A DNA stretch of 64,000 nucleotides from Halomonas sp. M20 (GTDB taxonomy: Bacteria; Pseudomonadota; Gammaproteobacteria; Pseudomonadales; Halomonadaceae): NCBI RefSeq assembly GCF_020622265.1, contig NZ_JACNMQ010000005.1:1-64000 (forward strand), in the 5' to 3' direction. The position numbers were made by a program, and so were the translations under genes. The first letter of the stretch is position 1. Each line of letters starts with the position of its first letter. The notes under the pieces were generated by a model. The model was not told the origin of the DNA, did no database searches, and saw only the letters and a list, made by a program, of their open reading frames with translations. This document shows, piece by piece, positions 9,448 through 19,043 of the stretch.

Positions 9448-11334
9448 TTAGGCTGGTTCGACGAGCATTCGGCCGGTCATCTCCATATGCATCGCATGGC
9501 AGAACCAGTTGCAGTAGTACCAATGCACCCCGGGCTTGTCCGCGGTGAAGGTCACGCTCGCGGTCTGCTGCGGCGATATCTCCATGGAGACACCGTGGTT
9601 GACCATGCAGAAACCGTGGGTCAGATCCTCGATCTGGTCCAGGTTGGTCACGGTAACGGTCACCTCATCGCCCTGCTTGACCTTGAACTCGGTGAGGTTG
9701 AACTGCGGCGCCACCGAAGTCATGTAGACCCGTACCTTGTTGCCATCCCGGATGACCTTGTTGTCCGCCGTCAGCTCGATACCGTCTTTCTCGGCTCGCT
9801 CGCGAGTGGCCGCAAAGAAAGGATCGTTACGATCCCACAGCTTGCGTGGATTGACCTGGTCGGCACGCAGCAGGATGCAGTCGTGAGGCTCGGCGTAGGT
9901 CGGGCCGTCGTGCACCAGCTTCATCTCCTCGCCGGAAATATCGATCAGTTGATCGTTCTCCGGGCGCAGCGGGCCTACCGGCAGGAAGCGATCCTTGGAG
10001 AACTTGGACAGCACCACCAACCACTTGCCATCCGCGTCCCGGGTTTCGGTCAAGCTGGCGTGGTTGTGGCCGGGCTGGTAATGCACGTCGATCTTCTGAC
10101 GCAGATAGTTGACCTCATCACCGTTGTAGCTCTTGATGGCATCCTCGATATTCCACTTGGCCACCTGGCTGTCGATGAACAGCGTAGTGTAGGCGTTGCC
10201 ACGACCATCAAAGGTGGTGTGCAGCGGCCCCAGGCCCAGTTCCGGCTCGCCGACCACGGTATCCCGCGGCTCGATCTTGTCGGCAAACAGGTCCGGCAGC
10301 TTGTCGATGGCGATGATCGAGCAGGTGGGGGAGAGCTTGCCGTTGGCGATGAAGTACTTGCCGTCCGGCGACGTATTCAGGCCGTGAGGATTCTTGGGAA
10401 CCGGGATGTAGCGGGTCAGCTTGGAGCCGTGACGACCGTCCACCACCGGCACCTTGGAATCGCCGATGGTCTTGTAATCACCGGCGTCTACCGCCTTCTC
10501 GATGGCCTCGACGTCGAATACCACCGCCCAGTCCCGCTCCTCGCGCATGGTGCCAGCCAGGTCGGCGGCCTTTTCCGAGTTGTAGCAGGTTGAAGCCACG
10601 AAGCGGCCAGTGTAGTCGGCGTCGGTATTGTCCAGGTTGCCGTCGACGATCACCTGCCAGGCCACGTCCATGCTTTCCGCGTCCAGGGCGTTGAACATGG
10701 TGTAGTGGTTCTCGAGATCCGCCATGTTCTGCCCATCGTTGGGATGGGGGATGAAGTACTCGGCATTGGCAAACACGTACTTGGTATGCGGTACCTTCTG
10801 CAGACGCAGGCCGTGGATTGCCTGAACGTTGGGAATGGTAGTGATCTTGTCCGTCTTCATGATGTCGAGACGAATCCGCGCCACCCGGGTATTGGCCTTG
10901 TCGTTGATGAACAGGTACTTGCCGTCGTAGCGGCCGTCGGTCATCGAAACGTGCGGGTGGTGGGCGTCGCCATTGAGGAATTTCGCCGAGTCGCCGAGTA
11001 TCTGCTTGGACTCGTTGGTGATGCCCCAGCCCGAGGCGCTGTCGACGTTGAACACCGGAATGCGCATCAACTCGCGCATGGAGGGGACGCCGAGAATGCG
11101 CACCTCGCCGGAGTGGCCGCCACTCCAGAAGCCGTAGTATTCGTCGAGTTCGCCCGGAGCGATGGTGGCTTCGCCATTCTCGCTGGCCGCCTGGGCCTTC
11201 TGACTCTGCAGCAGCGCCGCAGCGCTACCGAAGCCGCCGGCGATTCCTGCGCCGGCAACACCTGCGATGCCGGTGTTGCGCAAGAAGTGGCGGCGGCCGA
11301 GGTTCTTCAGTTCGTTGGTTTTGTCATCACTCAT
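9448..11334 (-). CDS. nosZ: Nitrous-oxide reductase NosZ (clade I, Tat-exported)
   Basis: The periplasmic copper enzyme that reduces N2O to N2, 628 residues. The N-terminus has a Tat signal (RRHFLRNTGIAG), which marks clade I NosZ. The seven-bladed propeller carries CuZ histidines, including the GDAHHPHVS segment. The C-terminal cupredoxin domain has the CuA site in CNWFCHAMHMEM, with upstream HGFCMVNHG. It starts just after the nosR stop (gap of three bases) and is followed by a palindrome and repeat before nosD. Expression is probably driven from the nosR promoter with its FNR/DNR box. Confidence 0.98.
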   Translation of the reverse strand: MSDDKTNELKNLGRRHFLRNTGIAGVAGAGIAGGFGSAAALLQSQKAQAASENGEATIAPGELDEYYGFWSGGHSGEVRILGVPSMRELMRIPVFNVDSASGWGITNESKQILGDSAKFLNGDAHHPHVSMTDGRYDGKYLFINDKANTRVARIRLDIMKTDKITTIPNVQAIHGLRLQKVPHTKYVFANAEYFIPHPNDGQNMADLENHYTMFNALDAESMDVAWQVIVDGNLDNTDADYTGRFVASTCYNSEKAADLAGTMREERDWAVVFDVEAIEKAVDAGDYKTIGDSKVPVVDGRHGSKLTRYIPVPKNPHGLNTSPDGKYFIANGKLSPTCSIIAIDKLPDLFADKIEPRDTVVGEPELGLGPLHTTFDGRGNAYTTLFIDSQVAKWNIEDAIKSYNGDEVNYLRQKIDVHYQPGHNHASLTETRDADGKWLVVLSKFSKDRFLPVGPLRPENDQLIDISGEEMKLVHDGPTYAEPHDCILLRADQVNPRKLWDRNDPFFAATRERAEKDGIELTADNKVIRDGNKVRVYMTSVAPQFNLTEFKVKQGDEVTVTVTNLDQIEDLTHGFCMVNHGVSMEISPQQTASVTFTADKPGVHWYYCNWFCHAMHMEMTGRMLVEPA

Positions 11335-11337
11335 GCT

Positions 11338-13491
11338 TCATTCCTCGTGGTGGATGGGAATACGTTGCAGCGTGTCGCCCTGTGTGCTGGCGGCTGCAGG
11401 GTCGAAGGTTTGTGGGTTGGCGCCCGAGACCCGGGCGGCTTTCTCATAGCGCTTGCGGCGCTTGATCATCGGTGGGCAGCGCTGGTCGTCCCAATACAGC
11501 ACCTGGCAATCAAGGCAGTAGTGGCATTCGTTGGCATTGATGCGGCCATCGGGGTGAATGGCGCCCACCTCACACTCATGAGCGCAGATCTGGCATGGCG
11601 TGCCACAGCTGCCGCGATGGCGCTTGAGCCAATCGAAGATGCGTAGCCGCGAGGGGATCGCCAGCCCGGCGCCGAGTGGGCACACATAGCGGCAGTAGAA
11701 CTTGTGGTTGAATACCGAGACGAGCACCAGCCCTAGAGCGTAGAGCACGAAGGGCCAATCCCGCTGGAAGCGCAGGGTAATGGCAGTCTTGAAGGGCTCC
11801 ACCTCGGCGTATTGTTCGGCGGTGCCCAGCGAGTGCAGCGACAGGGCGAACAGCGCCAGCAGAATGATGTACTTGATCGCCCAGAGCCGTTCGTGCAGAC
11901 CGAAGGGCACTTCGATCTGCTTGACGCCGAGCTTACGCGCCGCCTTGTTGACCAGATCCTGCAGAGCGCCGAAAGGGCACAACCAGCCGCAGTAGACGCC
12001 ACGGCCCCACAGCAATAGGCTGACCGCAACGAACCCCCACAGGATGAACATCATCGGGTCGATCAGAAACGAGGTCCAGCTGAAGTCTGTCATCAGGGAG
12101 TGGGTGAACGTCAGGATGTTGACCACCGAGAGCTGGGCGAGGGCATACCAGCCGATGAATACCAGGGTGTAGACTAGAAAGCCGATGCGCAGTGGTTCGA
12201 GGATACGCGGGTAACGTACCAGCACATCCTGGAACAGCATGACCGCGGTCAACACCAGGAGCCCAGCACCGAGTACACCGATCTGAAAGGCCTTGTCGTA
12301 CCACACCTGCACCCAGATGGGACGTTCCACCACGGGTTCGGGCCGATCGACGTAGGCATCCGGGATGCTGTAGTCGGCGCTGAAACGGGTGAATTCGGTA
12401 TCCAGCGGGCCTGAGGCGCGGCGCACCAGCAGGTCCAGTTGCCAGGGGCGGCCAGGATCGAAGCTGGCTTCCTCGCGAATGATGAAGATGTCCTTCTCGG
12501 TCATGCGGGGCACGCCGTCGAGATCGAAACGGCCCACCCGCTGATGATCCAGATCGTGGAAGGTGATGGTGCGCCCATCCTGACTCAGCTCGATGCGATC
12601 GAATATGCCGCCGCGCACATAGCCGGAACCCTTGAAGGAGTAGTCGCCGTTGGCCATCAGGGCGACGGCGTGCTCGCCGGGCTTGAGACTCTCCATCAGC
12701 GCATCAAAGCGGGCGTCTCCAAGCATGTTTCGGCCCGCCATGGGGGCATTCAGATAGGTGTAATAGAGATCGATGAAGGTCTTGTCCGCAGGCTCGGGAG
12801 TGCCGCGCAGGTAGTCTTCCGCCGCGGTGCCGATGAAGGCTTCATTGACCTGACCGTGGGTCAGGTGCAGGCGGCGGATGGTGCCGTCCCCGGTCAGGGT
12901 CTGCCAGTCGGCTTTCTCGAATACACCCGGCTTGACCGTGGCGGCAGGCTGGGCGGAGGGATCCTCGATGATACCCAGGCTGGCAGCGACCTGGCGCGCG
13001 GCGCGCATGATGGTGTCGTTGACCACGATCACCGTGACCGTGGCGCCGGAAATGGCGTCGAGATTGGTACCGATCTTGGGGTTGTCGGTGACGCCGAAGC
13101 TGGTATGGGCATCGGCAAAGCTCTGGAGCTTCTCTTCCGGAATGCCCACCAACATGATCGGTTCGGCGTGGTCGAGCACCTCGGCCAACATCAGTTGTCC
13201 GGCGGGGCCGATACCTATCAGCAGATTGACCGGCTTGCCCGAGTAGGCGGGAATGGGCGCGATATCCACGCTCTCGAAAACGTACCCCAGGGTTTCGCCG
13301 CCACTCATGACCGCTTGAACCGGTAGTTCACTTTTCGTTTCTTCAAGGCTGCTGGCCTCGGGAAAACCCTTTTTTACCTGATCAAGTTCGATGGCGGCAG
13401 AAGCGGGCAGCGCCAGCAAAGTCAGGCATGACATGAACGCCAGCATGACCAGCATGATAAAAGGGCGAAAAGTAAGAGGCATCCACTTCAT
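11338..13491 (-). CDS. nosR: NosR flavoprotein / Fe-S membrane regulator of N2O reduction
   Basis: A 717-residue membrane protein required for nosZ expression and for electron supply to NosZ. In order it has a signal-like first helix, a periplasmic FMN-binding domain with GATVTVIVVNDTIM (the SGATVT flavinylation motif, around residues 148-151), further membrane helices, the CGWLCPFGALQ and CRYVCPLGAG motifs and a C-terminal ferredoxin-like segment with CGTPCQICAHEC and CHYCLDCQ. Length and order are normal for NosR. An FNR/DNR-type box lies 90-103 bases upstream of the start. Confidence 0.97.
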   Translation of the reverse strand: MKWMPLTFRPFIMLVMLAFMSCLTLLALPASAAIELDQVKKGFPEASSLEETKSELPVQAVMSGGETLGYVFESVDIAPIPAYSGKPVNLLIGIGPAGQLMLAEVLDHAEPIMLVGIPEEKLQSFADAHTSFGVTDNPKIGTNLDAISGATVTVIVVNDTIMRAARQVAASLGIIEDPSAQPAATVKPGVFEKADWQTLTGDGTIRRLHLTHGQVNEAFIGTAAEDYLRGTPEPADKTFIDLYYTYLNAPMAGRNMLGDARFDALMESLKPGEHAVALMANGDYSFKGSGYVRGGIFDRIELSQDGRTITFHDLDHQRVGRFDLDGVPRMTEKDIFIIREEASFDPGRPWQLDLLVRRASGPLDTEFTRFSADYSIPDAYVDRPEPVVERPIWVQVWYDKAFQIGVLGAGLLVLTAVMLFQDVLVRYPRILEPLRIGFLVYTLVFIGWYALAQLSVVNILTFTHSLMTDFSWTSFLIDPMMFILWGFVAVSLLLWGRGVYCGWLCPFGALQDLVNKAARKLGVKQIEVPFGLHERLWAIKYIILLALFALSLHSLGTAEQYAEVEPFKTAITLRFQRDWPFVLYALGLVLVSVFNHKFYCRYVCPLGAGLAIPSRLRIFDWLKRHRGSCGTPCQICAHECEVGAIHPDGRINANECHYCLDCQVLYWDDQRCPPMIKRRKRYEKAARVSGANPQTFDPAAASTQGDTLQRIPIHHEE

Positions 13492-13580
13492 GAGTCACGC
13501 CTTATCCGGCAGTGCGTTAACCTACCAATAGATGTAAATTCTATGAATCTTTAGCTTCGCAGTTTCATGAGTAACCAATA

Positions 13581-13594
13581 TTGATCTGCGTCAA
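13581..13594. promoter_or_regulatory. FNR/DNR-type box upstream of nosR
   Basis: TTGATCTGCGTCAA matches the FNR/ANR/DNR consensus TTGAT-N4-ATCAA at 9 of 10 fixed positions. It is centred about 97 bases upstream of the nosR start, the usual arrangement for anaerobic or NO-responsive nos promoters. Found by eye; the binding regulator is not in the window. Confidence 0.75.
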
Positions 13595-13622
13595 TAGTCG
13601 AGGTTTTTTATGGCAGGAAGTA

Positions 13623-13647
13623 CTCCGGCTTCAGAAGAGAGCCGGAG
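13623..13647 (-). terminator. Hairpin downstream of the small cytochrome c gene
   Basis: CTCCGGCT and AGCCGGAG form a perfect 8-bp stem with a nine-base loop, starting 10 bases past the stop of the cytochrome gene. There is no clear U-tract on the minus strand, so terminator activity is plausible but unproven. Confidence 0.5.
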
Positions 13648-13656
13648 CGATACGCT

Positions 13657-13974
13657 TTAAGGGGTTTGCTGGCTGTAATAAGCCGCGAGATCGGCGATGT
13701 CTTCATCGGACAGCGACTTGGCCATTGGTGTCATCATCATCGACATGCCCCCGCCACGCTGGCCTTCACGGTAAGCCTTGAGTGAGCTCTCCAGATACTG
13801 AGCGGATTGCCCTGCAAGGTTGGGATAAATTGGTGCCGTTGCCATGCCGTCTTTACCGTGGCAAGCCACGCAGGTAGTGATCTTCTCGGCGCCGGCTTCG
13901 GCATCCCCCGCAGCTTGGGCTGTAACAGCAAATGTTGCACAGCTTGCTAGCAGTGCAGTAGCCAGAATTTTCAT
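13657..13974 (-). CDS. Small periplasmic monohaem cytochrome c (c5/c552-like)
   Basis: A 105-residue secreted class I cytochrome c. It has a cleavable signal peptide (MKILATALLASCATFAVTAQAA), one CVACHGKDG haem-binding motif and a distal methionine-rich MSMMMTPMAKSLSDEDIADLAAYYS segment that provides the Met ligand and the last helix. It sits between nosR and norC, so a role as electron carrier to NosZ or NorCB is likely but inferred. It ends in front of a hairpin; an FNR-like box lies upstream. Confidence 0.88.
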   Translation of the reverse strand: MKILATALLASCATFAVTAQAAGDAEAGAEKITTCVACHGKDGMATAPIYPNLAGQSAQYLESSLKAYREGQRGGGMSMMMTPMAKSLSDEDIADLAAYYSQQTP

Positions 13975-14077
13975 AAACTAGACTCCAAAATGCTTCTTAT
14001 GTTCTTCAAGAAACCCACCATATGAAACACGGCGGGCCGGTCAAGAGGATAATGCCCGTACTCTAGATGCAAGTAAA

Positions 14078-14091
14078 TTGATGGAGGTCAT
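14078..14091. promoter_or_regulatory. Near-consensus FNR/DNR box in the cytochrome c - norC divergent region
   Basis: TTGATGGAGGTCAT matches 8 of the 10 fixed FNR-box positions. It lies about 110 bases upstream of the small cytochrome c gene and about 190 bases upstream of norC, in a 305-base divergent gap that also contains an NsrR-like site. It could serve either gene. Confidence 0.5.
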
Positions 14092-14182
14092 GTTTTTGCA
14101 TACAAAGATGACTTCTATCAATGTTGATGAAAGGAGATACTGACCTGGCAATTGACCAGGGGACAGGTAAGGCATAACCTTT

Positions 14183-14205
14183 AAGAAGTATTTTTAATGC
14201 ATATT
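14183..14205. promoter_or_regulatory. NsrR-like operator upstream of norC
   Basis: AAGAAGTAT, five bases, then ATGCATATT: the same 23-bp geometry as the nnrS and fdxA sites, with one weaker half. It ends 74 bases before norC. It suggests NO induction of norCBQD through NsrR. Confidence 0.6.
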
Positions 14206-14279
14206 AATGGCGCGCTCGGGTCCGTCGCTGAAAAGCCTCGATCAGTTGCGTCGAAAACGAGAAAAAAGGGGGGGATCAT

Positions 14280-14732
14280 ATGGCCGATGGACTAACAAGA
14301 TCGGCGGCACGCAATATCTTCTTTGGCGGGTCGCTGTTTTTCTTCTTGCTGTTCGCTGCGCTGACGGCTCACAGCCACTGGTACATGAAGACGTCATCTA
14401 CCAACGAGGAGACGCTGACCGCCTCGGTCAAGCATGGCAAGGAGGTGTGGGAGGAGAATAGCTGCATCAACTGCCATAGCCTGATCGGTGAGGGTGCCTA
14501 TTTCGCGCCGGAACTGGGCAACGTCTGGGACCGCTATGGGGGCCGCGAGAACCCCGAAGCCGCTCGTGCGGGCTTGAAGGCCTGGATGGAGTCGCAGCCG
14601 CTCAATGTGCCAGGACGCCGTCAGATGCCGCAATTCAATCTGAGTGACGATGAGCTGGACTCCCTGGTCGATTTCTTCCAGTGGACCGATTCCATCGATA
14701 CCCAGGACTGGCCGCCTACCAAATCAGGCTGA
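14280..14732 (+). CDS. norC: Nitric oxide reductase cytochrome c subunit
   Basis: The 150-residue membrane-anchored cytochrome c subunit of cNOR, which passes electrons to NorB. It has one N-terminal transmembrane helix (NIFFGGSLFFFLLFAALTA), then the haem motif CINCHSLIGEGAYFAPELGN and a C-terminal helix containing RQMPQFNLSDDELDSLVDFFQW with the methionine ligand. A strong GGGGGGA Shine-Dalgarno stretch precedes the ATG. It is the first gene of norCBQD; NsrR- and FNR-like sites lie upstream. Confidence 0.97.
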   Translation: MADGLTRSAARNIFFGGSLFFFLLFAALTAHSHWYMKTSSTNEETLTASVKHGKEVWEENSCINCHSLIGEGAYFAPELGNVWDRYGGRENPEAARAGLKAWMESQPLNVPGRRQMPQFNLSDDELDSLVDFFQWTDSIDTQDWPPTKSG

Positions 14733-14795
14733 TTGATCGCGCGCATCGAAGGTGCAAGAGAGACAAGGGTTCAAGAACACAGGAGCATCGAACCG

Positions 14796-16145
14796 ATGAA
14801 ATATGAAACACAGTGGGTGGCCTATCCCTTCTTTGCCGTCGCGATGTTGCTGTTCGCGCTGCAGATCGTGTTTGGGTTGTTGGCTGCCACCGTTTATGTG
14901 GTACCGGAATTCTGGGCCGAGTTCATGCCCTTCAATATCATACGCATGAGTCATACCAACCTACTGATCGTCTGGCTGTTGATCGGTTTCATGGGCTGTA
15001 CCTACTTCCTGATGCCAGAAGAGGCGGAGCGGGAGATTCATAGCCCGATGATCGCCTACATTCAGCTGGGTATTTTCGTTATCGCCGGGGTGGGCGCTTT
15101 GGTCAGCTATCAGCTCGGTATCCATGAAGGTCGCGAGTTCCTCGAGCAGCCGTTCTGGGTCAAGGTGCTGATTACCATCTCCTTTCTGATGTTTCTCTAC
15201 AACACCAGCATGACCTTGCTCAAGGGGCGCAAGACCGCAGTCAACATGATCCTGATGCTGGGCCTGTGGCTGGCGGCAGTATTCTGGCTGTTCGCTTTCT
15301 TCAACCCGAGCAATCTGGCCCTGGACAAGCTCTACTGGTGGTGGGTCGTGCACATCTGGGTAGAGGGCGTGTGGGAGCTGATCATGGCCTCGCTGCTGGC
15401 CTACCTGCTGATCAAGATGACCGGGGTGGACCGTGAAGTGATCGAGAAGTGGCTCTACGTCATCATCGGTCTGGCGCTGTTCTCCGGCCTGCTGGGGACC
15501 GGTCACCACTACTACTGGATCGGTGCGCCTGGCTACTGGCAGCCCATCGGCAGCATCTTCTCCACCCTCGAAGTATTGCCATTCTTCGTCATGGTGATGT
15601 TCGCCTTCAGCATGTTCTGGAAGGGTCGGCGCAACCACCCCAACAAGAGTGCCATGCTATGGACTCTGGGCAGCGCTGCCACGGCATTCTTTGGCGCGGG
15701 CGTATGGGGCTTCATGCACACGCTGTCCTTCGTCAACTACTATAGCCACGGCACCCAGGTCACTGCCGCCCACGGCCATCTGGCCTTCTACGGCGCCTAC
15801 GTGATGATGATACTGGCGGTGATCACCTACGCCATGCCGCAGATTCGTCGCGTGCAGCCCTACAATCAGATCATGAACATGTGGAGCTTCTGGATCATGA
15901 CCTCCGCCATGGCCTTCATGACCTTCACCCTGACCTTTGCCGGTGTGGTGCAGACCCACCTGCAGCGGGTGCTGGGCATGAACTACATGGAAGTCCAGGA
16001 CCAGCTCGTGCTGTTCTATGTCATGCGTCTGGGTACGGGGGTAGCGGTGGCCATTGCCGCAGTGCTGTTCCTCTATGCCATCTTTGGACGTGTGAAAGAG
16101 CAGTTGCCTGCCGGCGGCACCCAAATGACTTCTGGCGCCTACTGA
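14796..16145 (+). CDS. norB: Nitric oxide reductase catalytic subunit (cNorB)
   Basis: The 449-residue, twelve-helix subunit that reduces 2 NO to N2O at a haem b3-FeB site. The start MKYETQWVAYPFF at 14796 has AGGAG ten bases upstream; a longer frame from 14733 is not needed. Diagnostic elements are MSHTNLLIVWLLIGFMG, the VHIWVEGVWELI segment with its conserved glutamates, the GTGHHYYWIG histidine pair and the late AAHGHLAFYGAYVMM haem ligands. It is the short cytochrome c-dependent form, without a quinol-oxidase N-terminal extension. Confidence 0.97.
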   Translation: MKYETQWVAYPFFAVAMLLFALQIVFGLLAATVYVVPEFWAEFMPFNIIRMSHTNLLIVWLLIGFMGCTYFLMPEEAEREIHSPMIAYIQLGIFVIAGVGALVSYQLGIHEGREFLEQPFWVKVLITISFLMFLYNTSMTLLKGRKTAVNMILMLGLWLAAVFWLFAFFNPSNLALDKLYWWWVVHIWVEGVWELIMASLLAYLLIKMTGVDREVIEKWLYVIIGLALFSGLLGTGHHYYWIGAPGYWQPIGSIFSTLEVLPFFVMVMFAFSMFWKGRRNHPNKSAMLWTLGSAATAFFGAGVWGFMHTLSFVNYYSHGTQVTAAHGHLAFYGAYVMMILAVITYAMPQIRRVQPYNQIMNMWSFWIMTSAMAFMTFTLTFAGVVQTHLQRVLGMNYMEVQDQLVLFYVMRLGTGVAVAIAAVLFLYAIFGRVKEQLPAGGTQMTSGAY

Positions 16146-16176
16146 GCCGTAGCTGAATTGCCGCACCACGTAGCAA

Positions 16177-16214
16177 CCCGCGACTTCGACACAAGTTTTC
16201 AACGAGGTCGCGGG
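16177..16214 (+). terminator. Hairpin between norB and norQ
   Basis: CCCGCGACTTCG pairs with CGAGGTCGCGGG over 12 bp with one G-U wobble and a 14-base loop. It begins 32 bases after the norB stop and is followed by a short run of T (16220-16225). It could partly terminate or stabilise the norCB message so that norQD are made at lower levels. Confidence 0.55.
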
Positions 16215-16242
16215 ACATTGATTTTTCCCTGGAGTATCTCTT

Positions 16243-17058
16243 ATGTCCTCCTCATCTGCCCGATCCCACGAGGCTGATAGTGAGCTTCCTTTTTACCAAC
16301 CGGTCGGTAACGAACGCGAACTGTTCGAACATGCCTATCAGCAGCACTTGCCTTTGCTGCTGAAAGGGCCGACAGGCTGTGGCAAGACCCGCTTCGTTGC
16401 TCACATGGCGGCGCGGCTAGGCAAGCCTTTATTTACCGTCTCCTGTCACGATGACTTGACCGCCGCCGACTTGACCGGACGCTATCTACTGCAGGGCGGC
16501 GAGACGCGCTGGGTCGATGGCCCCTTGACCCGCGCCGTGCGTGAAGGCGGTATCTGCTATCTCGACGAGGTGGTAGAGGCACGCAAGGACGTCACCGTGG
16601 TATTGCACCCGTTGACCGACGATCGACGTTTGCTGCCTCTGGAGCGCACCGGCGAGCTGCTCGAGGCACCGGACGATTTCATGCTGGTGGTGTCCTACAA
16701 CCCGGGCTATCAGCACATCCTGAAGTCGCTCAAACCCAGTACCCGCCAGCGTTTCGTGGCCCAGACCTTCGGCTTCCCTCCGCCGGCGGTGGAGCGGGAT
16801 ATCGTCGCTCGGGAAAGCGGTCTATCCGCGGACAGATGTAGCGCCCTGGTCAACCTGGCCGCGCGGTTGCGCGACATGAAAGGCCAGGATCTGGAAGAGG
16901 GCGTGTCGACGCGTCTACTGGTCTACTGCGCCACCTTGATCGTCGCCGGCATGCCCATCATGCAAGCGGCCCGGGCGACTCTGGTGGAGCCGCTTTCCGA
17001 TGACGAGGATGTGCAAGAAGGACTACTCGAAGCTATCCGAGCCACCTTTGGTGAGTAA
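16243..17058 (+). CDS. norQ: MoxR-type AAA+ ATPase NorQ
   Basis: A 271-residue cytoplasmic AAA+ ATPase that with NorD inserts the non-haem iron into NorB. Walker A is GPTGCGKT (about residues 42-49), Walker B is ICYLDEVVEA and the sensor region is VVSYNPGYQ. The PLLLKGPTGCGKTRFVAHMAARL stretch is highly typical of NorQ/CbbQ. It ends 15 bases before norD and follows norB after a hairpin. Confidence 0.96.
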   Translation: MSSSSARSHEADSELPFYQPVGNERELFEHAYQQHLPLLLKGPTGCGKTRFVAHMAARLGKPLFTVSCHDDLTAADLTGRYLLQGGETRWVDGPLTRAVREGGICYLDEVVEARKDVTVVLHPLTDDRRLLPLERTGELLEAPDDFMLVVSYNPGYQHILKSLKPSTRQRFVAQTFGFPPPAVERDIVARESGLSADRCSALVNLAARLRDMKGQDLEEGVSTRLLVYCATLIVAGMPIMQAARATLVEPLSDDEDVQEGLLEAIRATFGE

Positions 17059-17073
17059 CAAGGGCTTGAGCCT

Positions 17074-19014
17074 ATGAGCAAGCTGGATTTTCTTGAAGTG
17101 GAAGAGTTCGTCGGGCGCCACTGGCACCGCTGGGCGTCCAATGCCACCAGTTATCCGCATCATCCCGAGGCAGCGGTTCAACTCGAGGATCTGCGCGTCG
17201 TGCTGGGGGTGTTTTTCCGTGCCAGCGGCGGAGAGGCAGGCCTTGAAGTGGCAGCCATCGCTGCGCGCAACTCGACCCATCGCCTGAGTTTGCGACAGCG
17301 CCTGGGCTTCGATGAGGAAATCCTCGATATCGCTCGGCGCGACGAGGAAAATCTGTTGCTGCCTCCCACTCTCGATCTGTTTGCCGATGCTGCTCTCAAT
17401 CGCGATCTTTACTTCTGGCTGGCGGCTTTCTTGGCGCTGGCGCGGCGCGTTCCACACCGTGGCGATCCACTGCGCCAGGACATTGCCTGGCTGCGTGACG
17501 TCCTGGGGGCGACTCATCGAACCCTGGCCCACTTTCCCGGGCTGCAGGAGCGCCATACGCGGCTCTGCAAGGCGCTGCTGACCGTTCGTCCCAAGCGCCG
17601 CCTTCCGGCGACCGAAGCCGCCGTTGAAATGGTCATCCTGCGCCTGCTCGGCGATTCGCAACCGTTGAACGGCGAGGCCGCCGAGCTGGAGGCGGCAATT
17701 AACGATCCCGATGCTTCCCTGGATGCCTTTCAAGCACCCCGGGGCTATCGCCCACCGCTTCCCGTACCGCTCTGGGCGCAGGTGGTCGATCTGGGTAACC
17801 AGGGCGAAACCCGCCCCCTGGGGGATGACGATGAGCCGGGCGATCAACAGGCGGAAGCGGTTGCTCAAGGCAAGCGCAAGGCGGAGCGCCGGCGCCAGGA
17901 CCAGAGTGAACGCAAGGATTCGCTGATCTTCAATCGCTTCGAGAAGATGCTGTCCTTTTCCGAGATGATCAATCTCAATCGCATGGTGGACGATGAAGAG
18001 GACAAGAACGCCAAGAGCACCGCGGAACAGATGGAGGAGATCACCCTAAGCCCTCACCAGCAGCGGGCGGCGTCTCAGCTCAAGATCGATCTGGACCTGG
18101 CGCCGGAGGCCATCAGCGGCGAGCGCCTGCGTGGCAAGCACCTTTACCCCGAGTGGAATCATCGCAAGCAGATCTATCTGCCGGATCACTGCGCGGTGCT
18201 GACGGACCTGCAAAGCGAAGAGGGCGAGGACTGGACACCGGACGAAACGACCCGGCGACGCATCCGGCGGGTGCGTCGGGAGTTCGAGGCGTTGCGGCCG
18301 CGTCGCGAAACCCTGCGGGGTCAGCTCGATGGCAGCGAGCTGGACATGGATGCGGTGATTCGCGCCCATTGCGATCTGGTTGCCACCGGTGAGACCAACG
18401 ATCGCCTGTATCTGGCAACCCGGCAGCAGGCCCGGGATCTGGCCGTGTCGATCCTTGTGGATGTGTCGCTGTCCACGGATGCCTGGCTGGAGGATAGGCG
18501 AGTGCTGGACGTGGAAAAAGAGGCTCTGCTGGTGCTCGGTCACGGACTGGCGGGCTGCGGCGACGACTACGCAATTCACTGCTTCACTTCCCATCGCCGC
18601 CAGAAGGTGTGGGTCAACACTCTCAAGACGTTTGAAGAGTCCATGAACGAGCGAGTCGATCGGCGCATCGCGGCCCTCAAGCCGGGGCGCTACACCCGCA
18701 TGGGGCCAGCCATCCGGCATATGACGCAAGAGCTTTCCAAACGGCCTAATCGTCATCGTTTGCTGCTGGTGCTCACCGATGGCAAGCCCAACGATACCGA
18801 CTATTACGAAGGGCGTTATGGCATCGAGGATACCCGCAAGGCGATCCGGGATGCGCGTCAGCAGGAGATCAAGGTATTCGGCGTGACCATCGATCAGGAG
18901 GCGCGGCAGTATATTCCGCATCTGTTCGGCCGTGGGGGTTATGCCATCGTGCAAAAGCCTGAGCACCTTTCATTGGCGCTGCCGGGGATATACCGTCAAA
19001 TCATTGCCAACTGA
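17074..19014 (+). CDS. norD: Von Willebrand factor A domain protein NorD
   Basis: A 646-residue partner of NorQ. The C-terminal third is a vWA domain with the metal-binding site DVSLSTDAW (DxSxS) and LVLTDGKPNDTDYYEGRYG, both canonical for NorD. The middle contains a charged, low-complexity stretch around the acidic MVDDEEDKNAKSTAEQMEE segment. The N-terminal helical part is the usual NorD/CbbO region. It is the last gene of norCBQD; a dispersed repeat begins 29 bases after its stop. Confidence 0.95.
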   Translation: MSKLDFLEVEEFVGRHWHRWASNATSYPHHPEAAVQLEDLRVVLGVFFRASGGEAGLEVAAIAARNSTHRLSLRQRLGFDEEILDIARRDEENLLLPPTLDLFADAALNRDLYFWLAAFLALARRVPHRGDPLRQDIAWLRDVLGATHRTLAHFPGLQERHTRLCKALLTVRPKRRLPATEAAVEMVILRLLGDSQPLNGEAAELEAAINDPDASLDAFQAPRGYRPPLPVPLWAQVVDLGNQGETRPLGDDDEPGDQQAEAVAQGKRKAERRRQDQSERKDSLIFNRFEKMLSFSEMINLNRMVDDEEDKNAKSTAEQMEEITLSPHQQRAASQLKIDLDLAPEAISGERLRGKHLYPEWNHRKQIYLPDHCAVLTDLQSEEGEDWTPDETTRRRIRRVRREFEALRPRRETLRGQLDGSELDMDAVIRAHCDLVATGETNDRLYLATRQQARDLAVSILVDVSLSTDAWLEDRRVLDVEKEALLVLGHGLAGCGDDYAIHCFTSHRRQKVWVNTLKTFEESMNERVDRRIAALKPGRYTRMGPAIRHMTQELSKRPNRHRLLLVLTDGKPNDTDYYEGRYGIEDTRKAIRDARQQEIKVFGVTIDQEARQYIPHLFGRGGYAIVQKPEHLSLALPGIYRQIIAN

Positions 19015-19043
19015 AGGAAACACCGAATAAATGTCTACGCGTC

